Positions 7,074-16,473 of a stretch of DNA of 35,025 nucleotides are shown here, one piece after another; within the stretch, counting starts at the first letter, position 1; every line of letters starts with the position of its first letter. The notes beneath the pieces are model-generated. The model was not told where the DNA came from. It did no database searches and worked only from the letters and a program-made list of their open reading frames with translations. The stretch covers positions 1-35,025 of the forward strand of contig CAMHDT010000006.1 of the NCBI GenBank assembly GCA_946183985.1, read 5' to 3'. A program made the translations under genes and the position numbers. The DNA comes from an uncultured Prevotella sp. GTDB taxonomy: Bacteria > Bacteroidota > Bacteroidia > Bacteroidales > Bacteroidaceae.

Positions 7074-7991
7074 TTATATGTCGATTACCTGCATTTCGTT
7101 GGTAAGGAAGGCATTATCGAACACTTTTTTGGCCTCTTTCAGCAAGATGGTCTCATCGTCATAGCGCGCGCTGTAGTGGCCGAGCAGCAGTTTGCCCACC
7201 TGTGCATCACGTGCCACCATTGCTGCCTGCTGTGCTGTGGAATGATAGTATTTCTCGGCACTTGCTATTTTATCTTCGGCATAGGTGCTTTCATGATAGA
7301 GCGTGCTGACGCCCTTCACCATCTCATGCAGCCGCGGCATATAGCGCGTGTCAGAGCAGTAGGCATACGAGCGCGTCGGGTCGGCAGGCGTAACAAGACG
7401 CTCATGTGGAATCTCCGTTCCGTCAGGGAGTGTATAGCCTTGTCCTGACTTGATGTTGTTGATTTGCGAAACGGGAATGCCATACATGTCGATCATGTCG
7501 CGGCGGATGTGGGGCTGAGTGGGCTTCTCCCTAAACAGGAAACCGCAGCAAGGCATGCGATGTTCCAGCGGAATAGACTCTACGGTTAGCGATTTGTCTT
7601 CATATATCACTTGATGAAGGGTCGTGTCAACGGGGTGGAATTCCACTTGATACCCAATATCGTAATTGAAGAACAGGTCCAGTTGCGCCTGGAGCATGGC
7701 TCCGAATGCCTTTGGGGCGTGGATGTGGAGGGTGGCCGTCCGTCCCAGCAGTCCGAAGGTAGAGATGATGCCGATGACGCCAAAGCAATGGTCGCCGTGA
7801 ATATGCGATATGAAGATGTGCCCCAGTTTGTCAAACGATATGCCAGAGCGGCGCAATTGTATCTGCGCCCCCTCTCCGCAGTCAATCATGAAGAGTTTCC
7901 CGCGGCATTCCACTACTTGCATGGACGACATGTGGCGCATCGTTGGCAAAGCACTCCCGCAGCCAAGGATATGTAGGCGAAATGGTTCCAT
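7074..7991 (-). CDS. rnz: Ribonuclease Z
   Basis: A 305-residue metallo-beta-lactamase-fold endonuclease that trims tRNA 3' trailers. The metal-binding motif HIHGDH is at residues 63-68 (within FISHIHGDHCFGVIG), after the family's N-terminal LHILGCGSALPT and FMIDCGEGAQIQLRR. Further conserved pieces are PLEHRMPCCGFLFREK, YCSDTRY, LYHESTY and KLLLGHYSARY. The length is the usual 300-310. It starts two bases after the stop of the upstream lipoprotein gene and is the last gene of the mazG unit. Confidence 0.96.
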   Translation of the reverse strand: MEPFRLHILGCGSALPTMRHMSSMQVVECRGKLFMIDCGEGAQIQLRRSGISFDKLGHIFISHIHGDHCFGVIGIISTFGLLGRTATLHIHAPKAFGAMLQAQLDLFFNYDIGYQVEFHPVDTTLHQVIYEDKSLTVESIPLEHRMPCCGFLFREKPTQPHIRRDMIDMYGIPVSQINNIKSGQGYTLPDGTEIPHERLVTPADPTRSYAYCSDTRYMPRLHEMVKGVSTLYHESTYAEDKIASAEKYYHSTAQQAAMVARDAQVGKLLLGHYSARYDDETILLKEAKKVFDNAFLTNEMQVIDI

Positions 7992-7993
7992 AA

Positions 7994-8662
7994 TTATATT
8001 CTGTAGTCTTCCTCATCTCCCCAGTCCAGTTCCACTCCCAGGTCTTCATCGTTCTCTGGCCGCTGGCGCCCGAATTCAAGGGTCTCCAGGTCAGAGCCGG
8101 CGCCCGTCTCAATGACGAGCGAGTCGGATGTGAGTTTCTTGATGGTATATTCCACCGATTCTTCCATATCAATACCGTCGTCGCGGGTGGCCACAATCTG
8201 CAGTTTTCCGTTATACAGTTTCCACGATTTATATATCATGCTCGACTGGTCGATGCTTTCAGCAGCACCTCCCCTGAGAAAACTGATGCCGGTCTCATTA
8301 CTGCCGTCGATGGGGTTAGGCATGACCCAGTCGCCCAGCAAGGCCGACTTGTTGATGACCATGATGGCCTCTGTCGAGTCGCTGTTCACAATGACGGCCA
8401 TCTCGTCGCTCACGGCATAGCCACCATACACCATATTCTTGCTGCGTGCTCTCTCTACGCTGAGTGTCAGCGTGTCGCCCGTGTCGGTTATGATTTGTAG
8501 CGTGTTCATGCCCGAACCGCTGCCGCAGAATCCGTATACGGTTGAGTCGCGTGTGAAATCATCGATGTTCACTTCTTCAAAAGGCACCTTCTGATTGCCT
8601 CCTGTGTTGCAACTTGCCAATGTTGCCAATACGACGATGATGGCAGTAATTGTTCTTTTCAT
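7994..8662 (-). CDS. Lipoprotein with lipocalin-like C-terminal part, function unknown
   Basis: The start at 8662 (MKRTITAIIVVLATLASC) gives a textbook lipoprotein signal with the acylated Cys at residue 18. A longer frame upstream reads into noncoding sequence and the end of mazG, so it was not used. The mature 204 residues are beta-rich; the stretch from GDWVMPNPIDGSNETGISF to YTIKKLTSDSLVIETG resembles lipocalin-like proteins common in Bacteroidetes, but I rate that weakly. The C-terminus is very acidic (ENDEDLGVELDWGDEEDYRI). It sits between mazG (25 bases) and rnz (2 bases). Confidence 0.75.
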   Translation of the reverse strand: MKRTITAIIVVLATLASCNTGGNQKVPFEEVNIDDFTRDSTVYGFCGSGSGMNTLQIITDTGDTLTLSVERARSKNMVYGGYAVSDEMAVIVNSDSTEAIMVINKSALLGDWVMPNPIDGSNETGISFLRGGAAESIDQSSMIYKSWKLYNGKLQIVATRDDGIDMEESVEYTIKKLTSDSLVIETGAGSDLETLEFGRQRPENDEDLGVELDWGDEEDYRI

Positions 8663-8687
8663 ATTTGTCTGATTTACAATAGAATAT

Positions 8688-9554
8688 CTATTCTTGCTTC
8701 TTGGCTTCATTCCACAGGGCATCCATCTCTTCCAGCGACATGTCTGCAAGCGGTTTCCCCATCTTAATAGAGTGCTCCTCTATATAATTAAAGCGGTTGA
8801 TGAATTTCCTGTTGGTGCGTTCCAGGGCGTTGTCCGGATTCAGATGATACAGTCGGGCGGCGTTGATCACAGAGAAGAGGAAGTCGCCCAGTTCATTGGT
8901 CGATGCCTCCTTGTCCTCTTTCTTCAGTTCCTCCTCCAGTTCGGCCAGTTCCTCATGCACCTTGTCCCACACATCCTCCTTCTTTTGCCAGTCAAATCCC
9001 ACGTTGCGGGCTTTGTCTTGTATGCGATAGGCCTTGATCAGCGAGGGCAGGGCCGACGGCACTCCCGACAATACCGACTTGTTGCCGTCCTTTTCCTTCA
9101 GTTTTATCTGCTCCCAGTTCTTGAGCACCTCTTCCGCATTGCCGGCTTTGGCAAACTCCCGCTCGCTGCTGTCCTCGCCATAGGGCAGGGGTTTGGGCTC
9201 TTTTGCCCCCACTTGCGACGGGTGGTAGATGTGTGGATGTCGGAAGATGAGTTTGTCTGTTTGGTGGTCGAGCACATCGGCTATGTCAAAGCGTCCTTCC
9301 TCAGCGCCGATCTTGGCATAGAAACACACGTGCATCAGCACATCGCCCAGTTCTTTCATAATCTCATGCTGGTCGTTGCGTGCCAAGGCATCACATAGTT
9401 CAAATGTCTCCTCAATCGTGTTGGGGCGCAGGCTCTCGTTGGTCTGTTTCTTGTCCCACGGGCATTTCTCGCGCAGTTGGTCAAGCACATCGAGCAGCCT
9501 GCCAAAAGCCTTCATCTGTTCCTCACGTGTATGCATTTCCTTTTTGTCTGTCAT
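8688..9554 (-). CDS. mazG: Nucleoside triphosphate pyrophosphohydrolase MazG
   Basis: A 288-residue enzyme hydrolysing (d)NTPs to NMP and pyrophosphate, with two tandem MazG domains. The first has CPWDKKQTNESLRPNTIEET (about residues 28-47), then a Glu/Asp metal site (EETFELCDAL, KELGDVLMHVCFYAKI). The second repeats it as HEELAELEEELKKEDKE and NELGDFLFSVINAARLY. The start at 9554 (MTDKKEMHTREE) was chosen because the frame upstream merely translates a noncoding heptamer repeat. The length fits (about 260-290). It is first in a minus-strand unit with the lipoprotein and rnz. Confidence 0.95.
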   Translation of the reverse strand: MTDKKEMHTREEQMKAFGRLLDVLDQLREKCPWDKKQTNESLRPNTIEETFELCDALARNDQHEIMKELGDVLMHVCFYAKIGAEEGRFDIADVLDHQTDKLIFRHPHIYHPSQVGAKEPKPLPYGEDSSEREFAKAGNAEEVLKNWEQIKLKEKDGNKSVLSGVPSALPSLIKAYRIQDKARNVGFDWQKKEDVWDKVHEELAELEEELKKEDKEASTNELGDFLFSVINAARLYHLNPDNALERTNRKFINRFNYIEEHSIKMGKPLADMSLEEMDALWNEAKKQE

Positions 9555-9569
9555 GTCTGTTTTCTGATG

Positions 9570-9599
9570 CAAAGGTACATAATAATTGACAATTGACAA
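9570..9599 (-). promoter_or_regulatory. mazG promoter, -33 region inside a heptamer array
   Basis: On the minus strand TACCTTTG (complement of 9570-9577) matches TAnnTTTG. A TTG at the complement of 9597-9599, 19 bp upstream, can act as the -33 box. That TTG lies inside the AATTGAC/T tandem array, so changes in copy number could alter the promoter. Confidence 0.65.
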
Positions 9600-9618
9600 T
9601 TGATAATTGATAATTATT
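9584..9618. repeat. Heptamer tandem array AATTGAY upstream of mazG
   Basis: Four exact 7-bp units (AATTGAC at 9584 and 9591, AATTGAT at 9598 and 9605) and a decayed fifth (AATTATT at 9612). Related in sequence to the array at 16471-16517. Confidence 0.9.
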
Positions 9619-9701
9619 TTAGCCAAGCGTGAGAAATTTATTCAATGAATGAGCGAAAAACCATATATTTTTGGATTTATCTTCCTGCGAACTCGCTCGG
9701 T

Positions 9702-9789
9702 GGGGGCGAGGATACGGCAAACTCTCAGCGAGGATACGGCAAACTGGGGGCGAGGATACGGCAAACTCTCAGCGAGGATATTGCAAGGT
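9702..9789. repeat. 22-bp direct repeats, four copies
   Basis: The block GCGAGGATACGGCAAACT begins at 9706, 9728 and 9750, with a diverged fourth copy at 9772, an exact 22-bp period. The 4-base linkers alternate GGGG and CTCA, giving a 44-bp higher-order unit. Since 22 is not a multiple of three and no start or ribosome site fits, this is not coding. Confidence 0.9.
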
Positions 9790-9797
9790 GTCGATGA

Positions 9798-9813
9798 GGT
9801 GCTTTCAAGCACC
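9798..9813. repeat. Short perfect hairpin between two repeat arrays
   Basis: GGTGCTT, two bases, AAGCACC: a perfect 7-bp inverted repeat sitting between the two 22-bp repeat arrays. It has no T-tract, so it is not a convincing terminator. Confidence 0.6.
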
Positions 9814-9820
9814 CCCCCTT

Positions 9821-9886
9821 GGAGGCACATCGTCGATAGTTTGGAGGCACTTCTCGGATAGTTTGGAGGCACATCATTCAGGGCTT
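9821..9886. repeat. Second 22-bp direct repeat family, three copies
   Basis: GGAGGCAC begins at 9821, 9843 and 9865, an exact 22-bp period, with a shared GATAGTTT at the end of the first two units. The sequence differs from the preceding array, but the period is the same. Confidence 0.85.
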
Positions 9887-9901
9887 GCTGCTGGCAGGTT
9901 A

Positions 9902-10138
9902 TGACAAAATACAGATGACAGTAAGAAAAATGCGTGGTATCCCCCCCAACATCACCCCAAAAGGGACTATTAAGATGAGATGGAATCTCTCTATCTATTA
10001 TTTTTAAAAGATATATATAAGAGAAAAATTATCTCTTATTATTATTATTAAACTATTATTCATAGGTAGAGAGTTCATCTTCAGGCCAAGGGTAATGAAC
10101 ACCCCCATGTTTTTCTAACTGTCATCCGTAATCTGTCA
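9902..10138. repeat. Nested palindromic element C (MITE-like, about 237 bp)
   Basis: The outer arms, 9902-9930 and the complement of 10110-10138, match at about 25 of 29 positions. Each contains TGACA repeated at a 14-base interval, the second as GATGACAGT followed by AGAAAAA. Inside are a second arm pair (9987-9999 with the complement of 10061-10073, about 11 of 13) and a terminal hairpin ATAAGAGA / TCTCTTAT (10017-10024 / 10032-10039). The centre is very AT-rich. No open reading frame of note. Together with the repeats at 9702-9886 it accounts for most of the gap between mazG and valS; 9619-9701 and 9887-9901 show nothing clear. Confidence 0.75.
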
Positions 10139-10249
10139 GAGACATTCGATTGCAAATGTACAAACATTTCTGATACTTCCAAATTTTGATGACGAAAGTT
10201 TCTATGTTAACAATGTAAGGGCAAGTGACAAAAGAAAAAGTGTTTTCCT

Positions 10250-10279
10250 TTTGTGTTTCAGAATTATTTTGTACCTTTG
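10250..10279 (+). promoter_or_regulatory. valS promoter
   Basis: TACCTTTG at 10272-10279 matches the TAnnTTTG -7 box; TTTG at 10250-10253 is a candidate -33 box, 18 bp away. The valS ATG follows 33 bases after the -7 box. Confidence 0.7.
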
Positions 10280-10312
10280 CAGGCTGAAAGAGAAAGCATT
10301 TTATAAATAGGT

Positions 10313-13066
10313 ATGGAAATTGCAAGTAAATACGACCCAAAAGAGGTCGAAGGTAAATGGTATCAGTATTGGCTTGACAACAAATTGTTCAGTTCCAAGC
10401 CCGATGGTCGCGAACCTTACACCATCGTGATTCCACCGCCCAATGTGACGGGCGTGCTCCACATGGGTCACATGCTGAACAATACGATTCAGGATATTCT
10501 GGTGCGTCGTGCCCGCATGGAGGGCAAGAACGCCTGCTGGGTGCCTGGCACCGACCACGCTTCAATCGCTACCGAGGCCAAGGTGGTGAAGAAACTGGCG
10601 GAGCAGGGCATCAAGAAGCGTGACTTGACACGTGAGCAGTTCTTGGAGCATGCCTGGGACTGGACCCACGAGCATGGCGGCATCATCCTGAAGCAGTTGC
10701 GCCGCCTGGGTGCTTCGTGCGACTGGGACCGTACGGCCTTCACTATGGACGAGAAACGCTCGGAGAGCGTCATCAAGGTGTTTGTAGACCTTTACAACAA
10801 GGGTCTGATCTATCGCGGCCTCCGCATGGTGAACTGGGACCCCAAGGCCCTGACCGCCCTTTCTACCGAGGAGGTAATCTACAAGGAGGAGCAGAGCCAT
10901 CTGTTCCACCTGAAATATTATGTAGACGGTCTGACCTCGCTTGACAACGAGGAGGCTCTGAAGGCCGAAGGCAACATCATCCACAAGGATGAGAAGGGCT
11001 ACTATGCCGTAGTTGCCACCACCCGCCCTGAGACCATCATGGGCGATACGGCTATGTGCATCAACCCCAAGGACCCGAAGAACCAGTGGTTGAAGGGCCG
11101 CAAGGTCATCGTGCCTCTGGTGAACCGCGTGATTCCCGTCATAGAAGACCGCTATGTGGACATCGAGTTCGGTACGGGTTGCTTGAAGGTGACCCCTGCC
11201 CACGACACCAACGACTATATGCTGGGCAAGACGCACAACCTGGAGACCATCGACATCTTCAATGCCGATGGCACGATCAGCGAACAGTCGCCCATCTACG
11301 TTGGCATGGACCGCATGGACTGCCGCAAGCAGATTGCAAAGGACTTGCAGGAGGCTGGTCTGATGGAGAAGATTGAGGACTATGTGAACAAGGTGGGCTA
11401 CTCTGAGCGTAACCCTGACACGGCCATCGAGCCGCGCCTCTCACTCCAGTGGTTCCTCAAGATGCAGCATTTTGCTGACATTGCCCTGCCGCCAGTGATG
11501 AACAACGAACTGAAGTTCTATCCTGCTAAATACAAGAACACCTATAAGAACTGGCTGGAGAACATTCAGGACTGGTGCATCAGCCGTCAGTTGTGGTGGG
11601 GACACCGCATTCCGGCTTACTACTACGAAAGTGAAGAGGGAAAAGTGAAGAGTGAAAAATTTGCTGCCGCCGAGGAAAAATTTGTTGTGGCAGAGACTGC
11701 AGAGAAGGCTCTTGAGTTGGCACGCAAGGAAAGTGGTAATGCCAACCTACAGATGTCTGACCTCCGTCAGGACGAGGATGCCCTCGACACCTGGTTCTCA
11801 TCGTGGCTGTGGCCTGTGAGCCTCTTCGACGGCATCAACAATCCTGGCAACGAGGAGATTAAATACTATTATCCCACCAGCGACTTGGTGACAGGTCCGG
11901 ATATCATCTTCTTCTGGGTGGCCCGCATGATCATGGCCGGCGAGGAGTATATGGGCGATATGCCTTTCAGAAACGTTTACTTCACAGGTATCGTGCGCGA
12001 TAAGTTGGGCCGTAAGATGTCGAAGTCATTGGGTAACTCTCCTGACCCCATTGAACTGATTGATAAGTTTGGTGCCGATGGCGTGCGTATGGGCATGATG
12101 CTCAGCGCACCTGCTGGCAACGATATTCTCTTCGATGAGGCACTCTGCGAGCAGGGCCGCAACTTCAACAACAAGATCTGGAACGCCTTCCGCCTGGTGA
12201 AAGGCTGGCAGGTGGCCGAAGAAGAGATGCCCGTGACCAATAAGTTTGCCGTAGTCTGGATGGCAGCCCGCATCAAGCAGGCTAACGAAGAACTGAAGGA
12301 TCACTTCTCGAAGTATCGCATCAACGACGCCCTGATGACGGTTTATAAACTGTTCTGGGACGAGTTCTCACAGTGGTATCTTGAGATGATCAAGCCTGCC
12401 TATAAGGATGGCAAGCAGCAGCCCATCGACATACAGACCTATAAGGACACACTCTACTTCTTTGAGTTGCTGTTGAAGATGCTGCATCCCTTCATGCCGT
12501 TTATTACTGAGGAGTTGTGGCAGGCCCTCTGCGAGCGCAAGGCTGGCGAGAGCATCATGCGCGACAGTTTGGTTCTTGAGGCCCCCATCGCCGATGAGTT
12601 GAAGTTGATCAACGATATTGAGCAGGTGAAGCAGGTAGTCTCTGGTGTGCGCACCGTTCGCAGCCAAAAGAACATTGCGCCTAAAGAGCAACTCACCCTG
12701 CAGGTTGTTGGTCAGAACAAGTTTGCGGCTTATAACGCTGTCATCATGAAGATGGGCAACCTCAGCGCGATCGATGTGGTTGAGGCCAAGGACTCTACTG
12801 CTTCTGCCTTTATGGTGGGTACCGACGAGTTTGCCGTGCCTCTTGGCGATATGATTGATGTGGCAGCCGAGATAGAAAAGATGGAGGCCCAGTTGAAGCA
12901 CCTCGAGGGCTTCAAGGCTGGAGTGGAGAAGAAACTCTCCAACGAGCGTTTCGTGCAGAATGCGCCAGAGGCCGTGGTTGCCCTTGAGCGAAAGAAGTTG
13001 TCAGATTCAGAAGAGAAGATTGCGGCTTTGAAGGAATCTATTAATGCATTGAGAGGTAAGGAATAA
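10313..13066 (+). CDS. valS: Valyl-tRNA synthetase
   Basis: A 917-residue class I synthetase charging tRNA-Val. The HIGH box is HMGH at residues 50-53 ([15 protein letters not shown]); KMSKS is at 568-572 ([14 protein letters not shown]). The editing domain has [13 protein letters not shown], and [19 protein letters not shown] precedes the KMSKS region. The C-terminal coiled coil ([15 protein letters not shown]) is intact. An extra Lys/Glu-rich stretch at about residues 438-457 ([18 protein letters not shown]), between HRIPAYY and the [14 protein letters not shown] block, is encoded by a heptamer array (11630-11664) and appears to be an insertion that kept the frame. It has its own promoter; the next gene starts eight bases after the stop. 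Confidence 0.97.
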   Translation: MEIASKYDPKEVEGKWYQYWLDNKLFSSKPDGREPYTIVIPPPNVTGVLHMGHMLNNTIQDILVRRARMEGKNACWVPGTDHASIATEAKVVKKLAEQGIKKRDLTREQFLEHAWDWTHEHGGIILKQLRRLGASCDWDRTAFTMDEKRSESVIKVFVDLYNKGLIYRGLRMVNWDPKALTALSTEEVIYKEEQSHLFHLKYYVDGLTSLDNEEALKAEGNIIHKDEKGYYAVVATTRPETIMGDTAMCINPKDPKNQWLKGRKVIVPLVNRVIPVIEDRYVDIEFGTGCLKVTPAHDTNDYMLGKTHNLETIDIFNADGTISEQSPIYVGMDRMDCRKQIAKDLQEAGLMEKIEDYVNKVGYSERNPDTAIEPRLSLQWFLKMQHFADIALPPVMNNELKFYPAKYKNTYKNWLENIQDWCISRQLWWGHRIPAYYYESEEGKVKSEKFAAAEEKFVVAETAEKALELARKESGNANLQMSDLRQDEDALDTWFSSWLWPVSLFDGINNPGNEEIKYYYPTSDLVTGPDIIFFWVARMIMAGEEYMGDMPFRNVYFTGIVRDKLGRKMSKSLGNSPDPIELIDKFGADGVRMGMMLSAPAGNDILFDEALCEQGRNFNNKIWNAFRLVKGWQVAEEEMPVTNKFAVVWMAARIKQANEELKDHFSKYRINDALMTVYKLFWDEFSQWYLEMIKPAYKDGKQQPIDIQTYKDTLYFFELLLKMLHPFMPFITEELWQALCERKAGESIMRDSLVLEAPIADELKLINDIEQVKQVVSGVRTVRSQKNIAPKEQLTLQVVGQNKFAAYNAVIMKMGNLSAIDVVEAKDSTASAFMVGTDEFAVPLGDMIDVAAEIEKMEAQLKHLEGFKAGVEKKLSNERFVQNAPEAVVALERKKLSDSEEKIAALKESINALRGKE
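11630..11670. repeat. Heptamer array plus conserved tail inside valS
   Basis: Units AGTGAAG, AGGGAAA, AGTGAAG and AGTGAAA run from 11630 to 11657, followed by AATTTGCTGCCGC (11658-11670). The 27 bases 11644-11670 match the complement of the intergenic array right arm at about 25 positions and the left arm at 15904-15930 nearly as well. Confidence 0.85.
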
Positions 13067-13074
13067 ATAGCACT

Positions 13075-14799
13075 ATGGAAGAGAATTGGTTTATCAAACT
13101 ATTCACCGTCATAGATAGCCCCGCCCACATCGCGTTGCTTTATGCTATCGTCATCGCCGTGGGTGTCTACTTAGGAAAGATTAAGGTGTTCGGTATCTCG
13201 CTGGGAGTGACGTTTGTGCTCTTTGCGGGTATTCTTGTCGGCCATCTGTATCATATCTCTGGTTATACTTCGGCTGCCCCTCTTGGAACGCTGACCTTCA
13301 TACAAGACTTCGGACTCGTTCTGTTTGTTTTCATGATAGGTTTGCAGGTAGGCCCGGGTTTCTTCGAGAGTTTTGGAAAGGCAGGCGTTAAACTGAATGC
13401 GTTGGCAGCCTCGGCCATCCTGCTGAACATCCTTGTGATGTTTGGCTGCTATTTCGCCTTCTTCCATTTCCGTGAGAATCACACCAATGCCGACTTGCCA
13501 ATGATGGTAGGCACGCTTTATGGTGCCGTGACGAATACCCCTGGTCTTGGTGCGGCCAACGAAGCACTTAACTCTTTGGCTGATAAATACTTCAATGGCG
13601 ATGTGCCACAGATTGCATCGGCCTATGCCTGTGCATACCCGCTTGGCGTGCTTGGCATTATCGGAGCCATTGTCTTGGTGCGCTATATGTGTCGCATCAA
13701 ACTTGAAAAAGAGGAGGCGGCCCTTGAGGAACTGGCGGGTGCCAATGCCAATCAGAAACCCTACAAGATGCACCTTGAGGTGAGCAACAAGTATCTGGAA
13801 GGAAAGACGCTGCTGCAGGTGCATAACTTCCTGAACCGTGACTTCGTGGTTTCACGACTCGTTCACAAGGGTGAACTGTGCATTCCCAATCGCGACACCG
13901 TCTTCCATCTTGGCGACCAGATGCTCATTGTCTGTGCTGAAGCCGACCAGGAGGCCATCACGGCGTTCATAGGTCCCAAACTCGATATTGACTTTGAGCA
14001 GCAGGATCAGCCGTTCGTTTCAAAACGCATCCTCGTCACTAATCCGAAGGTCAATGGCAAGTCGTTTGGCGAGATGCACTTCTCCAGCGTCTATGGCGTC
14101 AACGTGACACGTGTGACCCGTCACGGCATGGATATCTTTGCATCGCCATCGCTGCCCCTGCAGGTGGGCGACCGCATTATGGTCGTTGGCCCTCAGGATG
14201 CCGTAGACCGTGTGGCCAATATGATGGGCAACAGTATCAAACGCCTCGATGCCCCCAACATTGCAACTATCTTTGTTGGCATCATCGTTGGTATTGTGTT
14301 TGGCTCGCTGCCGTTCATTCCAGGTATGCCACTCATGAAACTGGGTATTGCAGGCGGTCCGCTCATTATTGCCATCCTCATTGGCCGTTACGGCTACAAG
14401 GTGAAACTCGTTACCTATACTACCACGTCGGCCAATATGATGCTGCGCGAGATAGGACTGGTGCTGTTCCTGGCTTCTGTGGGTATCAAGGCTGGTGCTG
14501 AGTTCTTTGGCACAGTCATGTCGGGCGACGGTTTGCTCTATGTGCTCACGGGCTTCCTTATCACCATTATACCTATATTAATAATAGGTCCCATTGCACG
14601 CCGCATGAAGTTCAACTACTTCACCATCGCAGGTATGCTGGCCGGTACCTATACCGATCCTCCCGCATTGGCCTACGCCAACAGCATCTGCTCGAAAGAG
14701 GCACCTGCCGTGGGCTATTCAACGGTTTATCCGCTGGCCATGTTCCTGCGCATCCTGACGGCACAACTCATTGTCCTGTTCTGTTGCGGCTTGTTGTAG
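13075..14799 (+). CDS. Putative transporter, AspT/YidE family (AAE exchanger)
   Basis: A 574-residue inner-membrane protein: about five hydrophobic segments in the first 200 residues ([35 protein letters not shown]), a central cytoplasmic region of about 190 residues with two TrkA-C-like regulatory domains ([40 protein letters not shown]), and five more segments. The repeated motif [20 protein letters not shown] and its C-terminal counterpart [17 protein letters not shown] are typical of the aspartate:alanine exchanger family. The substrate cannot be predicted; most relatives are uncharacterised. It follows valS by eight bases and precedes the decarboxylase genes by 61. Confidence 0.88.
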   Translation: MEENWFIKLFTVIDSPAHIALLYAIVIAVGVYLGKIKVFGISLGVTFVLFAGILVGHLYHISGYTSAAPLGTLTFIQDFGLVLFVFMIGLQVGPGFFESFGKAGVKLNALAASAILLNILVMFGCYFAFFHFRENHTNADLPMMVGTLYGAVTNTPGLGAANEALNSLADKYFNGDVPQIASAYACAYPLGVLGIIGAIVLVRYMCRIKLEKEEAALEELAGANANQKPYKMHLEVSNKYLEGKTLLQVHNFLNRDFVVSRLVHKGELCIPNRDTVFHLGDQMLIVCAEADQEAITAFIGPKLDIDFEQQDQPFVSKRILVTNPKVNGKSFGEMHFSSVYGVNVTRVTRHGMDIFASPSLPLQVGDRIMVVGPQDAVDRVANMMGNSIKRLDAPNIATIFVGIIVGIVFGSLPFIPGMPLMKLGIAGGPLIIAILIGRYGYKVKLVTYTTTSANMMLREIGLVLFLASVGIKAGAEFFGTVMSGDGLLYVLTGFLITIIPILIIGPIARRMKFNYFTIAGMLAGTYTDPPALAYANSICSKEAPAVGYSTVYPLAMFLRILTAQLIVLFCCGLL

Positions 14800-14860
14800 A
14801 AAGGACGAAAGGCAGAGAATTTGAACTTATATAATAATACACGTTTACTTATATTTCTAT

Positions 14861-15895
14861 ATGACTAACTTAAGATTAGGGCTCTGTTCGCTGGCTGTTG
14901 CCTGTTCACTTGTCGGTTATGGGCAAGGCGCACGCAACATTGTCATCAACGAGGTGATGACAGTCAACACACAGAGCATAGAGGATGAGTATGGCAAGCG
15001 TGAGGCATGGATAGAACTGGCTAACATTTCCTATTCGACCTACAATGTGAGGGGAATGTATGTCACTACTGATCCCGATGTGCTCATCGACACCCTCAAG
15101 GCTCCCGACCGTATTGCCAAGATGCATATCATTCCCAATGGCGACGAGCGCACCAACATTGGTGCCAGAAAGCAACTGCTTCTGTTCTGCAATTCGCAGC
15201 CTGCTAAGGGAAAACTGCATCTGAGCCTCCCTGTTGACAGCGTTGGGAATGTGTTCGTGGCGCTCTACAACGGCAATGGAGTGGAACTGATTGATAGTGT
15301 CACGGTGCCCGCCTGGAAGTTGAAGGCCAACGAGTCGTATGCCCGTGTGGGTGACGAATGGGTTGTGAAATCATCAGACGGGGTGACGCCCGGACATGCC
15401 AATACTATTCAGCAGACCGCTGGCGGCAGCAAGATTGGGAAATTCAAGGAGCAAGACCCTTATGGCTTTGCGATGGCGTTTATGGCCATGGGCATCGTGT
15501 TCCTCTGTCTGGCTTTACTCTGGATCTTCTTCACCGTCTTCGGCATGATTATGCGCCATATTGACACAGCAAAGAAGGTGGCCAACAAGCAACCCATCAA
15601 ACCCATTACCAAAACGGTGGAGAAAACGGCCGAGATTGGTCATAAGACCAGCAACATCCTGCAGGAAGGCCTCGACAAGAAAGGTGTTGACATGGAAGTC
15701 TACATGGCTGTTATCGGCATGGCCCTGCGCCAGTATGAAGACGATGTGCACGATGTGGAAAGCGGTATTATCACCATCAAGCCCAAGGATACTGGCTGGG
15801 ACGACGAATATAGCAAGATGACTCATCTGCACGACCCGTTCCTGCCGTCTAATCCAAGAGCACCACACATACCAACAACACCGGAGTTAAAGTAA
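14861..15895 (+). CDS. OadG-like gamma subunit of a sodium-pumping decarboxylase, fused to an N-terminal lamin-tail-like domain
   Basis: A 344-residue protein. After a signal peptide (to about residue 22) comes an extracytoplasmic domain of about 160 residues opening with NIVINEVMTVN, as in lamin-tail (LTD) domains, with EAWIELANIS. One membrane span follows at about 200-228 (MAMGIVFLCLALLWIFFTVF), preceded by DPYGFAMAF, resembling OadG. The cytoplasmic tail ends in a conserved acidic block. Classical OadG subunits are only about 80-90 residues, so this is a fusion; I recall similar ones in other Bacteroidales. OadG anchors and assembles the pump. The biotin carrier and beta subunit genes follow; the carboxyltransferase gene is absent here. 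Confidence 0.82.
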   Translation: MTNLRLGLCSLAVACSLVGYGQGARNIVINEVMTVNTQSIEDEYGKREAWIELANISYSTYNVRGMYVTTDPDVLIDTLKAPDRIAKMHIIPNGDERTNIGARKQLLLFCNSQPAKGKLHLSLPVDSVGNVFVALYNGNGVELIDSVTVPAWKLKANESYARVGDEWVVKSSDGVTPGHANTIQQTAGGSKIGKFKEQDPYGFAMAFMAMGIVFLCLALLWIFFTVFGMIMRHIDTAKKVANKQPIKPITKTVEKTAEIGHKTSNILQEGLDKKGVDMEVYMAVIGMALRQYEDDVHDVESGIITIKPKDTGWDDEYSKMTHLHDPFLPSNPRAPHIPTTPELK

Positions 15896-15898
15896 AAG

Positions 15899-16013
15899 AT
15901 AAAAGTGAACAGTGAATAATTTGCTACCGCTGTTCATAAAAAACAAATAATCATGAAGATGTAGGAAGTGCGGAAGCAAATTTTTCACTTTTCACTCTTC
16001 ACTATTCACTTAA
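15899..16013. repeat. Inverted pair of heptamer arrays filling an operon spacer
   Basis: The left arm (15904-15930) and the complement of the right arm (about 15971-16012) share 24 of 27 positions. Both read as GTGAANA-type heptamers followed by AATTTGCTNCCGC. The right arm has four clear units, TTTTCAC twice, then TCTTCAC and TATTCAC. The arms could pair as a hairpin with a loop of roughly 40 bases. The array begins directly after the TAA of the OadG-like gene and ends just before the ATG of the biotin carrier. Confidence 0.85.
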
Positions 16014-16017
16014 AATA

Positions 16018-16473
16018 ATGAATAAGTATCAGTATAAAGTAAAAGGCGTGGACTACGAAGTAGAAATCGCCGAGGTAGAAGGCAATATTGCCAAGGTAAA
16101 TGTCAACGGTATTCCCTTTGAGGTGGAACTGCAGAAGCCTATCAACGCGGCTAAGCATCCCACGATGAATACGCCAAAGGTGCAGGCTCCGAAACCCGTA
16201 GCGCCCAAACCCGTGGCACAGCCCGCTGCAGCACCACAGCCGGTGGTGGCAGCCGGTGCAGGCACGCCGCTCAAGGCACCCCTTCCTGGCACCATTACTG
16301 ATGTTAAGGTGCAGGTGGGCCAGCAGGTAGGAGTGGGTGAGACCGTTCTTGTGCTGGAGGCCATGAAGATGCAGAACAATATCGAGGCTGAGATTGCAGG
16401 TCAGGTGACTTCTATTTTAGTGAAACAGGGCGACACGGTGATGGAAGGCAGCGTGTTGTTGACCATTGGGTAA
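16018..16473 (+). CDS. Biotin carrier subunit of the sodium-pumping decarboxylase
   Basis: A 151-residue protein. Residues 1-45 form a short beta domain (YKVKGVDYEVEIAEVEGNIA), followed by an Ala/Pro-rich flexible linker (residues 50-80, with PKPVAPKPVAQPAAAP), then a biotinyl domain with the EAMKMQN motif; the biotinylated Lys is residue 117. It accepts CO2 from the carboxyltransferase subunit and delivers it to the membrane beta subunit. The stop codon TAA is the first three bases of the heptamer array that follows. Confidence 0.92.
   Translation: MNKYQYKVKGVDYEVEIAEVEGNIAKVNVNGIPFEVELQKPINAAKHPTMNTPKVQAPKPVAPKPVAQPAAAPQPVVAAGAGTPLKAPLPGTITDVKVQVGQQVGVGETVLVLEAMKMQNNIEAEIAGQVTSILVKQGDTVMEGSVLLTIG

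Noticed and set aside
9702..9886. Possible CRISPR array
   Set aside because: The repeats are directly adjacent with a 22-bp period, leaving no 25-40 bp unique spacers, and no cas gene is nearby.
9649..9904. Plus-strand open frames of 70-77 codons across the repeats
   Set aside because: They only translate the 22-bp repeats in shifting frames, have no convincing start and no protein-like composition.
10562..11236. 224-codon frame opposite valS
   Set aside because: Antisense shadow; valS motifs span the same DNA.
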